From assembly GCA_024398755.1 (NCBI GenBank), contig JAKSIQ010000006.1, positions 1-64,000 of the forward strand: DNA of 64,000 bases. The letters run 5' to 3'. Below, one piece after another: positions 53,769 to 64,000 of the stretch. How positions within the stretch are numbered: position 1 is the stretch's first letter; each line of letters starts with the position of its first letter. The DNA comes from Bacteroidaceae bacterium. Its GTDB lineage: Bacteria > Bacteroidota > Bacteroidia > Bacteroidales > Bacteroidaceae. The position numbers and the translations under genes were made by a program. Under the pieces are notes generated by a model. The model made no database searches, was not told the DNA's origin, and saw only the letters and a list, made by a program, of their open reading frames with translations.

Positions 53769-54772
53769 ATCTTGTAGAATTTTCCGCTTTCGTCCTGTCC
53801 CTGCTGGATAAGGTCACGGCTTCCATGAATGTATATGTGGAAGTTCTTGTCAAGCTTTATGACCGATTTGTACAGCCGGTTCTGCTTCTTGACTGCCGTA
53901 GGATTGACTTCGAACTGGTCTTCAAGTTCCAACTGGCGTTCCTGCTCATAACGCTGGCGGTAGTCATCGAACATTTCAACCACCTGGGGTTGCCCTATTA
54001 TCTGCTGTGAAAAGCCCTGAAGGTCAAAACGCGGAGTATTCTTGAAATAGTTCATGGAACGGTTCAGAAGATCGGCCTGATCAGCCCTTGACACCTCGAA
54101 CTGTTTTGGAAGTTCCTGAGCCACGAAGTTGCGCGTCAGGTCCATAATGTTCTCTGTCTGGAAATATGCGTCCTGACGGCGTGACAGATGCAGGAGATCA
54201 TCAACCCAGTAACTGGCATTCTGGCTGTTGGTCTTGTCAACCACAGAAACCATATAACCCTTTTCACGCTCGAATTCAAGTATCAGACAGCCCTTGTCAA
54301 GCCTTTTCAGATTGACTCCTTCAACCGGACTGATATCAAAACCGTTCTCGTCATGTTCAACCTGCAGGAAAAGTTCCTTGTTCTCAGTCTTGAACAGTCC
54401 CACTGCGCGTGAAATGTCGCTCCCTACTCCAAGTCCGGAGAACTGGACCACATAAAAGTCACCGCCTTTGATGTTCTGATGCTGGCAGTTCTCATAAAGA
54501 TGTGTGGCTATGTCGCGCGAAAAGTCCAGAAGCATGCCCGGATTGTCAAAGATGTCTGAAACCAGGCGGTATACGCGGTTGTTTTCCAGACCCATGTCAT
54601 CCTGGAAATGAAAACGTGCCTCGCTCTTGAACGAACCAATGAAATAGTCCGTAAGCAGCGAGTTCATATCTTCAGACAGAGCGAAAAGCCTGTCAGACAA
54701 CACCATAGGTTCTTCGTTAGCCTGATTGCCCACATAGTGAAGGGCCATGCTCTCTATTCTCGGTTCAGCCAT
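53747..54772 (-). CDS. nucleoid-associated protein (NdpA/YejK-like)
   Basis: Protein of 341 residues of the 37-kDa nucleoid-associated protein family. Family features include MALHYVGNQANEEPMVLSDR near 9-28, the middle FYVVQFSGLGVGSDISRAVG, and QLELEDQFEVNPTAVKKQ near 276. It binds DNA in related bacteria; the exact role is unknown. It starts 12 nt after atpG, so it is probably carried on the ATP synthase transcript. Confidence 0.86.
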   Translation of the reverse strand: MAEPRIESMALHYVGNQANEEPMVLSDRLFALSEDMNSLLTDYFIGSFKSEARFHFQDDMGLENNRVYRLVSDIFDNPGMLLDFSRDIATHLYENCQHQNIKGGDFYVVQFSGLGVGSDISRAVGLFKTENKELFLQVEHDENGFDISPVEGVNLKRLDKGCLILEFEREKGYMVSVVDKTNSQNASYWVDDLLHLSRRQDAYFQTENIMDLTRNFVAQELPKQFEVSRADQADLLNRSMNYFKNTPRFDLQGFSQQIIGQPQVVEMFDDYRQRYEQERQLELEDQFEVNPTAVKKQNRLYKSVIKLDKNFHIYIHGSRDLIQQGQDESGKFYKIYFNEES

Positions 54773-54784
54773 ATTCTAAAATGA

Positions 54785-55639
54785 TTATTCCTGCAGACCG
54801 CCGGCCAGATCAAGAAGTTCGTTGGTAATGGCCTGCTGGCGCAGTTTGTTGTATTGGAGTGTCAGTTCATCGGTCAGACGGTCGGCATTTTCGGTAGCGG
54901 CCTGCATAGCTATGACACGTGCGGCCTGTTCGCTTGCGTATGAGTCAAGCATTGCCGAATATACCTTCATCCTGATGACCTTCGGAAGAAGTTCATGTAC
55001 AAGTTCCTGGGCTGACGGTTCCAGAATGTAGTCAGTTTCAGATTTGCCGTCAGTCTGCGGAACGGAAACCGGCAGAAGCTGTTCATCGACAATACGCTGG
55101 CAGCCGGGACTTACAAAATGCGTGTATGAAAGCACAACCTTGTCAATATGTCCGTTCAGATACATGTCCATAAGGTCATCGGCCAGCGACGCGGCATCGC
55201 TGTACTGGCGTTGGCCCATCATATCACTGTAACTGCGCGTAATGGCATAACCCTGCTTGCCAAGCGTTTCGGTTATCTTCTGGCCGATGCAGTATATATG
55301 CGGTTCATCATCGGTTTTCCTTGTTTCCTCAATCAGAGCCTTGCAGTGACGGATTATGTTGGAATTGAATCCGCCGCACAGGCTGGAATCGGACGAAAAA
55401 CATATAAGGGCAATGTTCCTGACCGGCCGTTCAACCACCAAAGGAGAAATCTGTCCGGTCTGCGGCATTGAGGAAAGACTTTCCAGAATATGGTCAAGCT
55501 GCCTGACATAAGGCAACGCATACTGTATGCTCTGCTGCGCCTTACGCAGTTTCACGCTTGACACCATCTTCATGGCCGATGTGGTTTTCCTGGTACCGGC
55601 CACCGATGCTATCCTGTTCTTTATCTCCTTGAGTGACAT
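54785..55639 (-). CDS. atpG: ATP synthase F1 gamma subunit
   Basis: Gamma subunit of 284 residues, the rotating shaft of F1. The N-terminal helix starts LKEIKNRIASVAGTRKTTSA, with the conserved MKMVSSVKLRKAQ. The C-terminal helix carries MQAATENADRLTDELTLQYN, the family signature. It starts four nt after atpA. Confidence 0.96.
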   Translation of the reverse strand: MSLKEIKNRIASVAGTRKTTSAMKMVSSVKLRKAQQSIQYALPYVRQLDHILESLSSMPQTGQISPLVVERPVRNIALICFSSDSSLCGGFNSNIIRHCKALIEETRKTDDEPHIYCIGQKITETLGKQGYAITRSYSDMMGQRQYSDAASLADDLMDMYLNGHIDKVVLSYTHFVSPGCQRIVDEQLLPVSVPQTDGKSETDYILEPSAQELVHELLPKVIRMKVYSAMLDSYASEQAARVIAMQAATENADRLTDELTLQYNKLRQQAITNELLDLAGGLQE

Positions 55640-55643
55640 AGGG

Positions 55644-57230
55644 TTACAAGCCTAATTCCGATATGGTCTTTTCAGTCAGCTGCTGGATGGCAGTCTCAAT
55701 CTCCGGATTTATAATGCCGGTACCAAGCGGTTCAAGAACAGTCTGTTTGTATTTGCTTTCAGCCAATTCAATGAAACGCTCCTGAAATTCAGCCACACGT
55801 TCCAGAGGAACCTGTTTCAGAAGTCCGTGTATTCCGCAGTACAGCACAGCTATCTGTTCCCCTACCGGCATTGGCGAATACTGGGGCTGTACCAGAAGCA
55901 TGTTGTTCTTGCGTCCCTTGTCAAGCACCATAGCAGTAACAGGATCCATATCGCTGCTGAACTTTGAGAACGCTTCAAGTTCGCGGAACTGGGCCTGGTC
56001 AATCTTCAAAGTGCCGGCAACCTTCTTCATTGACTTGATCTGGGCGTTACCTCCTACACGTGAAACCGATATGCCGACATTCACAGCCGGACGGAAGCCC
56101 TGGTTGAACAGGCTCGATTCCAGATAGATCTGTCCGTCGGTAATTGAAATGACGTTCGTAGGAATGTATGCGGACACGTCGCCGGCCTGTGTTTCAATGA
56201 TAGGCAGAGCCGTCAGAGAACCGCCTCCTTTCACATGGCCTTCAAGAGACTTTGGCAGGTCATTCATCTTTTCAGCGACCTCCTGCTGGCCTATAATCTT
56301 GGCTGCACGCTCAAGCAGACGTGAATGCAGGTAGAAAATATCGCCAGGATATGCCTCACGTCCTGAAGGACGGCGCAGAATCAGTGACACCTCACGGTAC
56401 GCCACAGCCTGTTTTGACAGGTCATCGTAGACAACCAGAGCATGACGGCCGGTATCACGGAAATACTCGCCTATTGCAGCACCGGCCAAAGGAGCGTAAT
56501 ACTGCAATGCGGCAGGATCGGCCGCAGTAGCGGTAACCACAATGGTATAGTCAAGTGCGCCGTGCTGACGCAGAGTGTTCACAATGGTGGCAACTGTAGA
56601 ACCTTTCTGTCCAACAGCCACATATATGCAATAGACAGGATCACCTGCTTCGTAATTGGCACGCTGGTTGATGATAGTGTCAATGGCTATTGCAGTCTTG
56701 CCGGTCTGACGGTCACCGATAATCAACTCACGCTGGCCGCGGCCAATCGGAATCATGGCGTCAATGGCACGAAGCCCTGTCTGAAGCGGCTGCTTGACGG
56801 GTTCACGGAACACCACTCCCGGAGCCTTGCGCTCAAGTGGCATGTCAAAGAAAGGACCGTCAATTTCACCGAGTCCGTCCATTGGCTGGCCAAGCGGATT
56901 CACTACACGTCCCACCATCTTTTCGCTGACACGTATTGAAGCGATGCGACCTGTGCGGTGCACTGTCATCCCCTCCTTGATTCTGTCGGTAGGACCCAGC
57001 AGAATGGCACCCACGTTGTCCTCCTCAAGATTCATCACTATGGCACGTATGCCATTGTCAAACTCTATCAGTTCATCGGCCTGGGCATTGCGGAGTCCGT
57101 ATATGCGGACCACGCCATCACTTACCTGAAGCACGGTTCCCACTTCCTGGAAACTTGCTGACGTGTCAATGCCACGCAACTGTTCCAGAAGCACATCGGA
57201 CACTTCACTTGCCTTTACTGCGTTTGCCAT
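55644..57230 (-). CDS. atpA: ATP synthase F1 alpha subunit
   Basis: Alpha subunit of 528 residues, with a non-catalytic nucleotide site. Walker A is GDRQTGKT near 172-179, with [20 protein letters not shown] near 268 and the signature [20 protein letters not shown] near 365-384. Length is slightly above the usual ~510. Its ATG overlaps the atpH stop by one base (TAATG). Confidence 0.97.
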   Translation of the reverse strand: MANAVKASEVSDVLLEQLRGIDTSASFQEVGTVLQVSDGVVRIYGLRNAQADELIEFDNGIRAIVMNLEEDNVGAILLGPTDRIKEGMTVHRTGRIASIRVSEKMVGRVVNPLGQPMDGLGEIDGPFFDMPLERKAPGVVFREPVKQPLQTGLRAIDAMIPIGRGQRELIIGDRQTGKTAIAIDTIINQRANYEAGDPVYCIYVAVGQKGSTVATIVNTLRQHGALDYTIVVTATAADPAALQYYAPLAGAAIGEYFRDTGRHALVVYDDLSKQAVAYREVSLILRRPSGREAYPGDIFYLHSRLLERAAKIIGQQEVAEKMNDLPKSLEGHVKGGGSLTALPIIETQAGDVSAYIPTNVISITDGQIYLESSLFNQGFRPAVNVGISVSRVGGNAQIKSMKKVAGTLKIDQAQFRELEAFSKFSSDMDPVTAMVLDKGRKNNMLLVQPQYSPMPVGEQIAVLYCGIHGLLKQVPLERVAEFQERFIELAESKYKQTVLEPLGTGIINPEIETAIQQLTEKTISELGL

Positions 57231-57793
57231 TATATAACCCTGTTGTTCTTTTCAATAAGTTCATGACGGATACGCTGCAACCTTGTAGCCACGCTGGCAT
57301 CAAGACGATATCCGTCAATCTGAAGCACGAATCCCCCATCAAGACCGGGATCAACCGTATGCGTCCATTCAGGTGTTCCGTGTTCAACTGTTTCAATAAG
57401 CTTCTTCAGACGTTCCCTGCGTTCGTCACCCACAGGAGTTGCCGTAATAAGCTGTACCGGCACAATGCCATTGCGCTTGCGGTACATGTCCATGTAGTTT
57501 GTTGCCATGAAGACCAGCATGTTACCCCTTCCAGCTTCTATCACAAGCCTCAGGAACCTTGACAGTGCCTGACTGGGCTGTGTCAGTCCGTCAGTCACAG
57601 CCGTTTCAAGGAGCCTGCACTTGGATTCATCGTCAACAGTGGGGTCTGACAGACGGTCACGTATGGCACGGACATGCATCAGACGTTGGGAAAGTATCTG
57701 CATTTCAGCATACACCTTCTCATCCTGCCCCAGCTCGACGGCATACTCCAGAAGAGCCTTGGCATAACGTACCGATACCGTACCCGTGTTCAT
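57230..57793 (-). CDS. atpH: ATP synthase F1 delta subunit
   Basis: Delta (OSCP-type) subunit of 187 residues that joins the peripheral stalk to F1. Seen are [20 protein letters not shown] at the start and, in the last third, [20 protein letters not shown], followed by [20 protein letters not shown]. It starts 3 nt after atpF. Confidence 0.94.
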   Translation of the reverse strand: MNTGTVSVRYAKALLEYAVELGQDEKVYAEMQILSQRLMHVRAIRDRLSDPTVDDESKCRLLETAVTDGLTQPSQALSRFLRLVIEAGRGNMLVFMATNYMDMYRKRNGIVPVQLITATPVGDERRERLKKLIETVEHGTPEWTHTVDPGLDGGFVLQIDGYRLDASVATRLQRIRHELIEKNNRVI

Positions 57794-57796
57794 GAC

Positions 57797-58294
57797 TTAT
57801 CTGCCGGTTTTCACGTCATCTATCATGCGGTCAATCATATTAAGCTGTTCCTCATCGGAATCAAGCTGCTTCATGACCACCTTTTCAGCTACCTGTACTG
57901 ACAGTTCCGCCACCTGACGGCGCAGGCCGCGCAGGGCCTCCTCCTTCTCCTGACGGATTTGTTCCCGTGCATCGGAAATGATTTTCTCACCAGCTTCCTT
58001 GGCACGGTTTTCCGCTTCCGCAATGATTTCTTCACGCCGGTCTGTGGCTTCCTTCAGGATACGCGCCTTTTCAGCACGCGTCTCCTTGAGAAGCGCATCA
58101 CATTCGCTCTGAATGCCTTCAAGACGCTCTGCAGCCTTCTTGGCCGCATCAAGCGACTTGTCAATGTAGTCACTGCGTTTGTCCACCATATCGGTAATCA
58201 TAGGGAAGCCCCACTTTGCCAATATGAAGAACACTATTCCTGCCGCAATGAGCATCCAGACAAGCGTTCCGACTTCAGGAATCAGCAAATCCAT
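57797..58294 (-). CDS. atpF: ATP synthase Fo b subunit
   Basis: Peripheral-stalk b subunit of 165 residues. A single N-terminal membrane helix (LVWMLIAAGIVFFILAKWGF) is followed by a long Ala/Glu/Lys/Arg coiled coil (about 40-150), the usual b architecture. It is placed directly after atpE with no gap. Confidence 0.95.
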   Translation of the reverse strand: MDLLIPEVGTLVWMLIAAGIVFFILAKWGFPMITDMVDKRSDYIDKSLDAAKKAAERLEGIQSECDALLKETRAEKARILKEATDRREEIIAEAENRAKEAGEKIISDAREQIRQEKEEALRGLRRQVAELSVQVAEKVVMKQLDSDEEQLNMIDRMIDDVKTGR

Positions 58295-59624
<1,330 letters not shown>

Positions 59625-59628
<4 letters not shown>

Positions 59629-60002
59629 GACTTCTTTTCTCCTTTTATGAAATGAACAGTTTCAAATGTCATCATCACGAAATAGAATACCACGAATACT
59701 ATTGCAAACGGCAGCATGTGTTCCCTGTCAGCAATAAGGCATGCCGCAAGAAAGACAATTGACGAAAGCATTTTCACTATTCTGTACTCCATAAAGAAAA
59801 ATGCCTTGTCGCGCTTCTTTTTGCCGCGTGAACGCTTCAGAAGCCACATCACTCCCAACATTATGCAGAAGAATACCGGTATGGCGAACAGAATGGCAGG
59901 GAAACCGACCGATGTGCAGTACACCAGCACACAGGCAGCAATGACAGTCAGGCAAATAACCAATGCCAGATAACTGATTATAAACTCCTTGTCCCTGTTC
60001 AT
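59625..60002 (-). CDS. AtpI-like small membrane protein
   Basis: A 125-residue protein with four membrane helices (about 7-27, 31-52, 74-92 and 96-115) and a basic loop (LLKRSRGKKKRDKA) after helix 2. It sits where AtpI-like proteins occur, between atpC and atpB. The ATG at 60002 is chosen because a longer reading would overlap atpC. A role in c-ring assembly is inferred from position only. Confidence 0.7.
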
Positions 60003-60003
60003 A

Positions 60004-60240
60004 TCATTCAATGCAAATTGAAATTTCATTATTCTTCACCTCTACGAATCCGCTGTTGGCCATATACTCAACAGTACCATTCGCACCCTTGCAGACCACT
60101 TTGCCCTTCACGAGCGATGATATGATCGGCGCATGGCCGCTCAGAACCGTGAACCTGCCGGCACTTCCCGGCAGGGAAACGCTTTCGGCCTGCCCCTCAT
60201 AAAGCATCTGCGACGGTGTCAGTATCTGAACGTTCAGCAT
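60004..60240 (-). CDS. atpC: ATP synthase F1 epsilon subunit, short form
   Basis: Epsilon subunit of 78 residues comprising only the N-terminal beta-sandwich (LNVQILTPSQMLYEGQAESV, then FTVLSGHAPIISSLVKGKV). The C-terminal helical hairpin that inhibits F1 in many bacteria is missing. It ends at a normal stop and the next gene follows at once, so this is not a frameshift; short epsilon is common in Bacteroidota. Confidence 0.9.
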   Translation of the reverse strand: MLNVQILTPSQMLYEGQAESVSLPGSAGRFTVLSGHAPIISSLVKGKVVCKGANGTVEYMANSGFVEVKNNEISICIE

Positions 60241-60246
60241 AGTCTT

Positions 60247-61764
<1,518 letters not shown>

Positions 61765-61824
61765 TTAAATTGTTTGAAACGCGAATATAATCAAATAAAG
61801 AATAAGGTATACCCTAATTTTTAA

Positions 61825-61832
61825 TAAATTTG
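61825..61832 (+). promoter_or_regulatory. -7 box 7 nt before the antiporter ATG
   Basis: TAAATTTG perfectly matches TAnnTTTG, seven bases before the ATG at 61840. The predicted start lies at or next to the ATG. No -33 element is obvious. Confidence 0.45.
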
Positions 61833-61839
61833 CCACACT

Positions 61840-62826
61840 ATGATACTCTCCGGAACAATTCTCATTATCCTGCAACTGTTTGCAGGTTTCGTACTCCTGC
61901 TTTTCGGCGGAGACTGGCTGGTCAATGCAGGCGTGGCCATTGCAAGACGTTTCAATATTTCACCTCTTGTAATAGGTCTGACAATTGTAGCTTTCGGGAC
62001 ATCTGCCCCCGAACTGCTTGTAAGCACCATTTCGGCCATCAAAGGCAACGCCGGCATTGCAATGGGAAATGTATTGGGCTCAAATATCGCCAACATAGGA
62101 CTGATTCTCGGACTGACTGCAATGATATGCCCCATTGCCGTAAACGGAATGAAGGCGGTCAGCGCAAACGGTCTTGTAATGATCGGCGCTTCAGTCATGC
62201 TTGTGCTGTTGTCAATTAACGGGAAAATTTCGCGTACCGAAGGATTTCTACTGTTCCTGCTCATTGTAATCTACACCATCCTGTCCATACTCAAAGGCCG
62301 CAGGAATCAAAACCCCATGTCAGACAATACCGGATCCGATGATTCCGGCGCCAATGGAGCCGACTCCAGTTCCATGCGCCCCCTGTCAGCATTCCTGCTG
62401 CTCATTCTTTCATGCGGTATGCTCAGTTATGGAGCTGACCTCCTGGTCAATGGTGCATCAAGTCTGGCCAGCGCCATGGGTGTCAGCGACAAAGTCATAG
62501 GCCTGACAATAGTGGCATTCGGAACCAGTCTTCCCGAGCTTGCCGCATCGGTCGCTGCCGCCATCAAAAAGCAGATGGACATTTCCATTGGAAACATTAT
62601 CGGTTCCAACATCTTCAACATACTGTGCGTACTTGGAGTTTCATCAGCAATATCACCGATTGCATTCCAATTCAATACCTACTTGAAGGATTTCATTATC
62701 ATGCTGACATTCTCCATAGCCCTTCTGCTAATGGTCAGGCCATGGAAACAGACAGGCAGGCTGTCACGCGTTTCAGGTCTTGTCCTGTTTCTGGGTTACG
62801 CCGCCTACGCCTGGTCACTGTTCTGA
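61840..62826 (+). CDS. calcium/sodium antiporter (CaCA family, YrbG-like)
   Basis: Membrane antiporter of 328 residues with two inverted repeats of five helices. The alpha repeats are visible: VAFGTSAPELLVSTI near 49-63 and VAFGTSLPELAASVA near 225-239, with the conserved Glu for cation binding, and GNVLGSNIANIGLI / GNIIGSNIFNILCV. A polar linker (about 160-180, Asn/Asp/Ser-rich) joins the halves. Ca2+/Na+ exchange is the family function. Confidence 0.94.
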   Translation: MILSGTILIILQLFAGFVLLLFGGDWLVNAGVAIARRFNISPLVIGLTIVAFGTSAPELLVSTISAIKGNAGIAMGNVLGSNIANIGLILGLTAMICPIAVNGMKAVSANGLVMIGASVMLVLLSINGKISRTEGFLLFLLIVIYTILSILKGRRNQNPMSDNTGSDDSGANGADSSSMRPLSAFLLLILSCGMLSYGADLLVNGASSLASAMGVSDKVIGLTIVAFGTSLPELAASVAAAIKKQMDISIGNIIGSNIFNILCVLGVSSAISPIAFQFNTYLKDFIIMLTFSIALLLMVRPWKQTGRLSRVSGLVLFLGYAAYAWSLF

Positions 62827-62843
62827 TTCAAAATGGTAACACT

Positions 62844-64000
62844 ATGAGTCCAAAGAGAAACTGCATACTTATCCTGTTGCTGTCTGTACTTGTGTCATGC
62901 TCAGGAAAAGGACGGGAATTCAATCCTGATCCCAAGGGACCTGAAGATCTGGCAGGAAGTATCATATCATGCGGTCAGGGTTCCAGCTATCAGAGATTCT
63001 TCTCCGAACATTATCCGGACTACACAACGGTTGACTTCGCCAATGCCGACATGCTTGTTGCCGTTCAGAGCGGCAAGGCGGATTTCGGTTTTGTGGACAG
63101 TCTGGAACTGTTGGCACTCAATCTGGACCGTTATGGGCTTGAAGAAAAGTTCACCAGTTTCCAACGCCATGAATACCCTATGCTGTTCAGCAGGAAAACG
63201 CCGGGATACTGCGACATATTCAACAGATTCCTGCATGAATTCAAGGCGGACGGATCAATGGACCGTCTGTTGGGAAGATGGATGGGGCCCGATGACGCAC
63301 AAAGGTATCTGGATACGCTTGAACTGCCGGCAGAAGGAAAAAGCATGGTGGTTGCACTATCCGTATCACGTTATCCGTACACATATTTCACAGAAAACGG
63401 TCCTTCAGGATTCCAGATTGACCTGATGCACCATTTCAGCGCCTGGTCGGGCATCCCGGTTGAATTCAAAGTCATGGATACAGGGGCCATTCCGCCGGCA
63501 TTGATGGCAGGAACGGTCCAATGCACAATGATTCCTTTTGAAAACACCGAGGAAAGGGCAAGGTTCGTGATGTTCTCTGAGCCTTACATTTCGGACTGCG
63601 GAACATGCATCGGCAGAAAGTCCGGCCATTTTGAGAAAGAGCCTTTCATCAGCAGATTGAAGCAGTCGGTCCGGATGAACCTGATAGAGGAAAACAGATG
63701 GAAAATGGTGCTTGACGGGTTGTTTGTCACAATTGAAATTTCATTGTATTCCATTATCGCATCCATTCTGGCCGGAGCCGGAATATGCGCCATGCGCATG
63801 TCCCGCAGAAAATGGCTGCAGACTACTGCAAAAGTCACTATCAACATTATCCGCAGAATTCCGCTGCTGATATTGCTGATGATTCTTCTCTATGTCGTGT
63901 TCGCATCGTTCCATCCTGAACCGATGCTCGTTGCGACAATCGGATTCGCCATCTATTTCGGGGTATATTTCAGCGAATCGTTCCGAACCGGAATAGAGAG
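62844..64000 (+). CDS. lipoprotein ABC substrate-binding/permease fusion (partial)
   Basis: An open frame of 385 codons runs off the right edge without a stop. The lipobox LVSC sets Cys19. Two SBP_bac_3-type periplasmic modules follow, the first (about 35-165) short and diverged (MLVAVQSGKADFGFVDSLEL), the second (about 172-275) with VVALSVSRYPYTYFTENGPS. A polar-amino-acid ABC permease domain then begins (WKMVLDGLFVTIEISLYSII near 286) with helices near 290-315, 333-356 and 365-380. GlnP/HisM-like permeases with fused binding domains are known. The substrate, probably an amino acid, is inferred. It starts 17 nt after the antiporter stop. Confidence 0.85.
   Translation, partial: MSPKRNCILILLLSVLVSCSGKGREFNPDPKGPEDLAGSIISCGQGSSYQRFFSEHYPDYTTVDFANADMLVAVQSGKADFGFVDSLELLALNLDRYGLEEKFTSFQRHEYPMLFSRKTPGYCDIFNRFLHEFKADGSMDRLLGRWMGPDDAQRYLDTLELPAEGKSMVVALSVSRYPYTYFTENGPSGFQIDLMHHFSAWSGIPVEFKVMDTGAIPPALMAGTVQCTMIPFENTEERARFVMFSEPYISDCGTCIGRKSGHFEKEPFISRLKQSVRMNLIEENRWKMVLDGLFVTIEISLYSIIASILAGAGICAMRMSRRKWLQTTAKVTINIIRRIPLLILLMILLYVVFASFHPEPMLVATIGFAIYFGVYFSESFRTGIE

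Noticed and set aside
62890..63426. 178-codon plus-strand open frame
   Set aside because: It is in the wrong frame within the substrate-binding/permease gene that starts at 62844 with a signal peptide and lipobox and stays open to the window end.

Overview
The window is a chromosomal segment of a Bacteroidota bacterium, order Bacteroidales, most likely a Prevotellaceae- or Bacteroidaceae-type gut or rumen carbohydrate degrader. This rests on several points read from the sequence. There is a complete Bat aerotolerance-type operon. The ATP synthase operon begins with beta and epsilon, followed by an AtpI-like gene and B-E-F-H-A-G. A 48-residue DUF4295 gene follows rpmG. Bacteroidota-type -7 boxes (TAnnTTTG) stand before many genes. 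There are exported lipoproteins and a large outer-membrane barrel protein. Base composition is moderate and even, and no phage, insertion sequence or CRISPR array was seen.

Layout. 1-181 is a tandem array of a ~51 bp intergenic repeat. 277-4235 (minus): CotH-type lipoprotein, single-domain HD hydrolase, RmuC. 4327-9464 (plus): polysaccharide-degradation block with a GH3 enzyme carrying PA14, an exported protein of unknown function and a GH43 enzyme; a second GH3 lies at 12824-15133 (minus). Between these are a BASS-type transporter, a flavin reductase-like protein, a kinase-like phosphotransferase and an ATP-grasp protein. 15167-23171 (minus): CDF metal transporter, patatin with a barrel domain, HtpG, ClpC. 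23357-27246 (plus): GyrA and an exported TPR protein. 27384-36830 (minus): moxR, DUF58, an unnamed membrane protein, batA-batB-batC-batD-batE, then a PAP2 phosphatase and a small DNA-binding-like protein. 36965-40652 (minus): ftsY-rimO-HU-(HU/TM/LysM), closely spaced or overlapping. 40793-41425: rpmB-rpmG-DUF4295. tsaD (minus) and paaK-ACT-CotH2 (plus) diverge from back-to-back promoters. 46296-46386 is tRNA-Ser(CGA). 46503-49529 is an overlapping SIMPL-rsmG-MBL-DUF1573 operon. 49644-52838 is a large outer-membrane barrel protein. 53747-61761 (minus) is the full ATP synthase operon with a nucleoid-associated protein gene at its end. 61840-64000 (plus) holds a Ca2+/Na+ antiporter and an ABC substrate-binding/permease fusion cut by the window edge.

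Most of the window is housekeeping: translation, protein export, folding, energy and DNA topology. It is interleaved with envelope and glycan functions. The points most worth a second look are: an HU DNA-binding domain joined through a membrane helix and a tandem ADTV linker to a periplasmic LysM domain; Gly/Phe/Met-rich inserts shared by four exported proteins; an intergenic repeat family present at 1-181 and 49530-49568; and several perfect -7 boxes lying only 4-7 nt before start codons, which predicts leaderless mRNAs. I did not find a clearly novel multi-gene defence or mobile system.
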